A stretch of 42,577 nt of DNA, from the NCBI GenBank assembly GCA_016235545.1, contig JACRKB010000004.1, forward strand, positions 1 to 42,577, in the 5' to 3' direction. The notes under the pieces are model-generated. The model searched no databases and was not told the DNA's origin. It was given only the letters and a program-made list of their open reading frames with translations. The DNA comes from Verrucomicrobiota bacterium (GTDB lineage Bacteria; Verrucomicrobiota; Verrucomicrobiia; Limisphaerales; SXTU01). Of this stretch, positions 40,733-42,577 are shown one piece after another (position 1 is the stretch's first letter; each line of letters opens with the position of its first letter). Made by a program: the position numbers and the translations under genes.

Positions 40733-42577
40733 TCAGTTGATGAACAAGAACTCATTGCTGTTGAACAAAACCCGCCCCAAAGCCGCCAGCCCGTGCTGCT
40801 CCGCGTAGGCCGACATCGCGCGCACTTCCTCCGGCGTCGCCGCGCGCTGGAAGGCCAGCCGCACCGCCGCCTTCGCTCTCGACGGCGCGTCCGCCCCCAG
40901 CTTCTCCACCCGCGCCGCGAAGTGCTCGCTGTGGCGCAGCACAAAGTCGTTGTTGAAGAGCGTGAGCGCCTGGAGCGCGGACGCCGAAAAGGGCCGCGTC
41001 GGCTGGAGCAGCGCCGCGTCCGGGAAGTCCAGCGCCTCCATGAACGGGTCCGCGATGCCGCGCCACACAACGCGGTAGATGCTTCGCCGCCCCGCGCCCG
41101 GCGCGTCCCAATCGAACGGCGTGTAATCCACCTTCGGCGTGGCCTGCGGGCCTTTGCTCAACTTGAAGTGCTGCACGCCTGGCCCGCCGAGCGTGAGGTC
41201 CAGCCGCCCCGAGACGGTCAGCACCGCGTCGCGGAACGACTCGGCATCGAGCCGCGAGCGGTTCATCCGCCAGAGGTAGGTGTTGTTGGCATCCGTGGTG
41301 GTTGGGTCGGAGAAGTGATTAGTTAGGGGCAAGTGATTAGTGATTAGTGGGCGACGCGCTGAAGACTGATTACTAGTCACTAAGCACTGACTACTTTGTC
41401 GGTAGGTGGCGCTGGTCACGATGAGCCGGTGAATGCGCTTCAGCGACCCACCGTCCCGCAGCTCGCACGCCAGCCAGTCGAGCAGCTCGGGGTGCGACGG
41501 CACGCCGCCCATCTTGCCGAAATCGCTGGGTGTGTCGCACAGGCCGCGACCGAAGTGGAAGTGCCAGACGCGGTTCGCCGCGCTGCGCCAGGTGAGCGGG
41601 TTGCGCGGGTCGGCGAGCCAGTCAGCGAGCGCCACGCGTCGGTCCGCCTCGCGCTTCGGATTCGCCAGCGCAAATCGCCCCGGCAACTCCGCGATGGCCG
41701 CCAGCGCACCCGGCTCGGCGAGCTTGCCCAGTTTGTCAATGTCCACGCGCTTGAGGATGTGAACGGGCTTCGGCTCCATGCCGAACTTGACCGCAAAGAC
41801 CTGCGCTGGCGCGGGCAGCTTCGCCGACTCGTCCTGCGCGTGCTGCCGCAGCGCGTGCGCCGCGATGGCGAGTCGTTGCTCCGCCGTGCGCTGCTCGCGC
41901 GACACCTTCAAACCCGCCGACACCAGCGGCAGCACCGCCTCCGCGTTCGCGCCCGGCGAGTCTGTTGCGGAAAGCCGGAAGCGCCCGATGAGATGCCCGC
42001 CACCGTGCAACTGCTTCAGAGCGACGACGAGCTTGGCACCCGCCGCGAGCTTCACCGGCGATTCGAACTCAAACACCGCGACGTGCGACTCGCCCACCCG
42101 CGGGTAAATGCCCCAAGCCGTCTTCTCGTTGCCATCCAGCGCGTGCTGAATCGTCCAGCCCTCCTGGTCGAAGTCCGCCGTGGCGCGCTTGATCTTAAGC
42201 TTCGTGCCGTTCGTCGAGCCAGCCGCCAGCAGCCGCACCTCGAACTCGCTGAGGTGGAGATTCCCGTTGTCCTGCCGCCCCGGACCCTTCATCGGCAGCC
42301 GCTCGTCGCGCAAGACTTCGAGCCGCAGCGCAGTCACATTCGTGAACGCCGTCGTGGCCGCGACCGTGTAAGTGTCCTTCTCTGGACGATCGCCGCCCGC
42401 CGACACCGAGCCGTCCGCCTCGCGCGTGAGCGTGGAGCGGTCGGAGGAGAGGAAAGTGTCGAGCGTGAGCGGCAGCCACTCGGCGCCGGCGGACTTGCCG
42501 TGGACTTCCACCCAGCGCGCGACGGCTGGCTCGTTCTCCGGCGTGAGCAGCACAGCGGCGTTCTTCGCGTCTGCGGC
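40733..42577 (-). CDS. DUF1553 (PSD1) protein, N-terminus outside window
   Basis: Large exported PVC protein, of which the C-terminal 614 residues are visible; the frame runs off the window end, so the usual N-terminal cytochrome and DUF1549 domains are not seen. Visible in order: a beta-rich discoidin-like module (about 1-200), then the DUF1553 domain with RRVALADWLADPRNPLTWR, RVWHFHFGRGLCDTPSDFG, SHPELLDWLACELRDGG, ATYRQSS, LWRMNRSRLDAESFRD and ALTLFNNDFV. Roughly 25-30 residues rich in Thr, Ser and Asn are inserted between ATYRQSS and LWRMNRSRL, coded by the repeat at 41313-41394. It lies just before the DUF1501 gene in the same direction, the standard pair. Function unknown. Confidence 0.87.
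   Translation of the reverse strand, partial: AADAKNAAVLLTPENEPAVARWVEVHGKSAGAEWLPLTLDTFLSSDRSTLTREADGSVSAGGDRPEKDTYTVAATTAFTNVTALRLEVLRDERLPMKGPGRQDNGNLHLSEFEVRLLAAGSTNGTKLKIKRATADFDQEGWTIQHALDGNEKTAWGIYPRVGESHVAVFEFESPVKLAAGAKLVVALKQLHGGGHLIGRFRLSATDSPGANAEAVLPLVSAGLKVSREQRTAEQRLAIAAHALRQHAQDESAKLPAPAQVFAVKFGMEPKPVHILKRVDIDKLGKLAEPGALAAIAELPGRFALANPKREADRRVALADWLADPRNPLTWRSAANRVWHFHFGRGLCDTPSDFGKMGGVPSHPELLDWLACELRDGGSLKRIHRLIVTSATYRQSSQCLVTSNQSSARRPLITNHLPLTNHFSDPTTTDANNTYLWRMNRSRLDAESFRDAVLTVSGRLDLTLGGPGVQHFKLSKGPQATPKVDYTPFDWDAPGAGRRSIYRVVWRGIADPFMEALDFPDAALLQPTRPFSASALQALTLFNNDFVLRHSEHFAARVEKLGADAPSRAKAAVRLAFQRAATPEEVRAMSAYAEQHGLAALGRVLFNSNEFLFIN
41313..41394. repeat. GATTAGTGATTAGTG-type low-complexity repeat inside the DUF1553 gene
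   Basis: About 80 AT-rich bases in a GC-rich gene, built from repeated units such as AGTGATTAGT, GTGATTAGTGATTAGTG and ACTAGTCACTAAGCACTGAC. The last is a loose inverted version of the first. The stretch keeps the reading frame and adds roughly 27 residues at a loop of the DUF1553 domain. Composition is clearly unlike the neighbouring sequence, which points to insertion or slippage. Confidence 0.7.

Noticed and set aside
40498-41070. Extension of the DUF1501 frame 191 codons upstream
   Set aside because: The added part is Arg/Ser-rich, overlaps the DUF1553 gene and runs through the inverted-repeat element; family proteins begin shortly before the RRDFL signal.
1-42577. CRISPR arrays, tRNA or rRNA genes, integrases and phage genes
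   Set aside because: No regularly spaced repeats, cloverleaf-like sequence, rRNA signature or recombinase motif was found by reading either strand.

Overview
The window is about 42.6 kb of GC-rich, densely packed bacterial DNA, most likely from the Verrucomicrobiota (soil or freshwater Limisphaerales/Pedosphaera type), with Planctomycetota as the alternative. The evidence is the gene families: two PVC-type proteins joining a beta-propeller, HEAT-like repeats and a CxxCH haem domain, a DUF1553/DUF1501 pair, exported Tat-dependent Gfo/Idh/MocA oxidoreductases, two PmoA-like DUF6807 proteins and an FAD_oxidored protein. There are no rRNA, tRNA, CRISPR or transposase genes.

Layout. (1) 1-6958, plus strand: a tightly spaced catabolic run of Gfo/Idh oxidoreductase (cut by the window edge), amidohydrolase, two SDR dehydrogenases, an unrecognised secreted protein, an FAH-type hydrolase and a secreted nitrilase-like amidase. 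Lactonase + dehydrogenases + FAH hydrolase is the set of the oxidative diketo-hydrolase route for 6-deoxysugars. (2) 7063-11276, plus: DUF1272 zinc protein, secreted toroid-like protein, PVC haem protein. (3) 18759-11429, minus: five-gene operon of PVC haem protein, DUF1566 protein, two sugar phosphate isomerase/epimerase-like proteins and a Gfo/Idh protein. (4) 20566-19232, minus: GH109-like oxidoreductase; next to it, at 20825-21195, a frameshifted gene remnant. (5) 27974-21231, minus: five-gene operon of Gfo/Idh, enolase-superfamily enzyme, DUF6807, FAD oxidoreductase, DUF6807. (6) 28082-38876: a corrinoid-dependent methyl-transfer island. Its minus arm holds a MetV-MetF type methylene-H4folate reductase, a methyl-H4folate:corrinoid methyltransferase, an amidohydrolase and an isomerase-like protein. 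Its plus arm holds three UroD-family methyltransferases, a corrinoid protein and a RACo-type reductive activator. A convergent DUF1638 gene closes it. (7) 39055-42577, minus: DUF1501 and DUF1553 genes with repeat DNA between and inside them.

The main new observation is a repeated 14-bp palindrome, TTGAC-N4-GTCAA (four perfect copies, one TTGAC-N4-ATCAA and one TTGAT-N4-ATCAA). Five copies lie 33-60 bp upstream of a start codon at the head of operons 3, 4, 5, the DUF1638 gene, and in the divergent promoter of the methyl-transfer island. This looks like the binding site of a CRP/FNR-family regulator tying the haem/oxidoreductase operons to the corrinoid system. No such regulator is encoded here.

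How the genes may work together (inference): the UroD-type methyltransferases take methyl groups from an unidentified methylated compound to the corrinoid protein, the AcsE/MtgA-like enzyme passes them to H4folate, the MetF-type enzyme oxidises them into the C1 pool, and RACo reactivates oxidised cobalt. The surrounding sugar-oxidising genes make an O-methylated sugar a reasonable but untested substrate.
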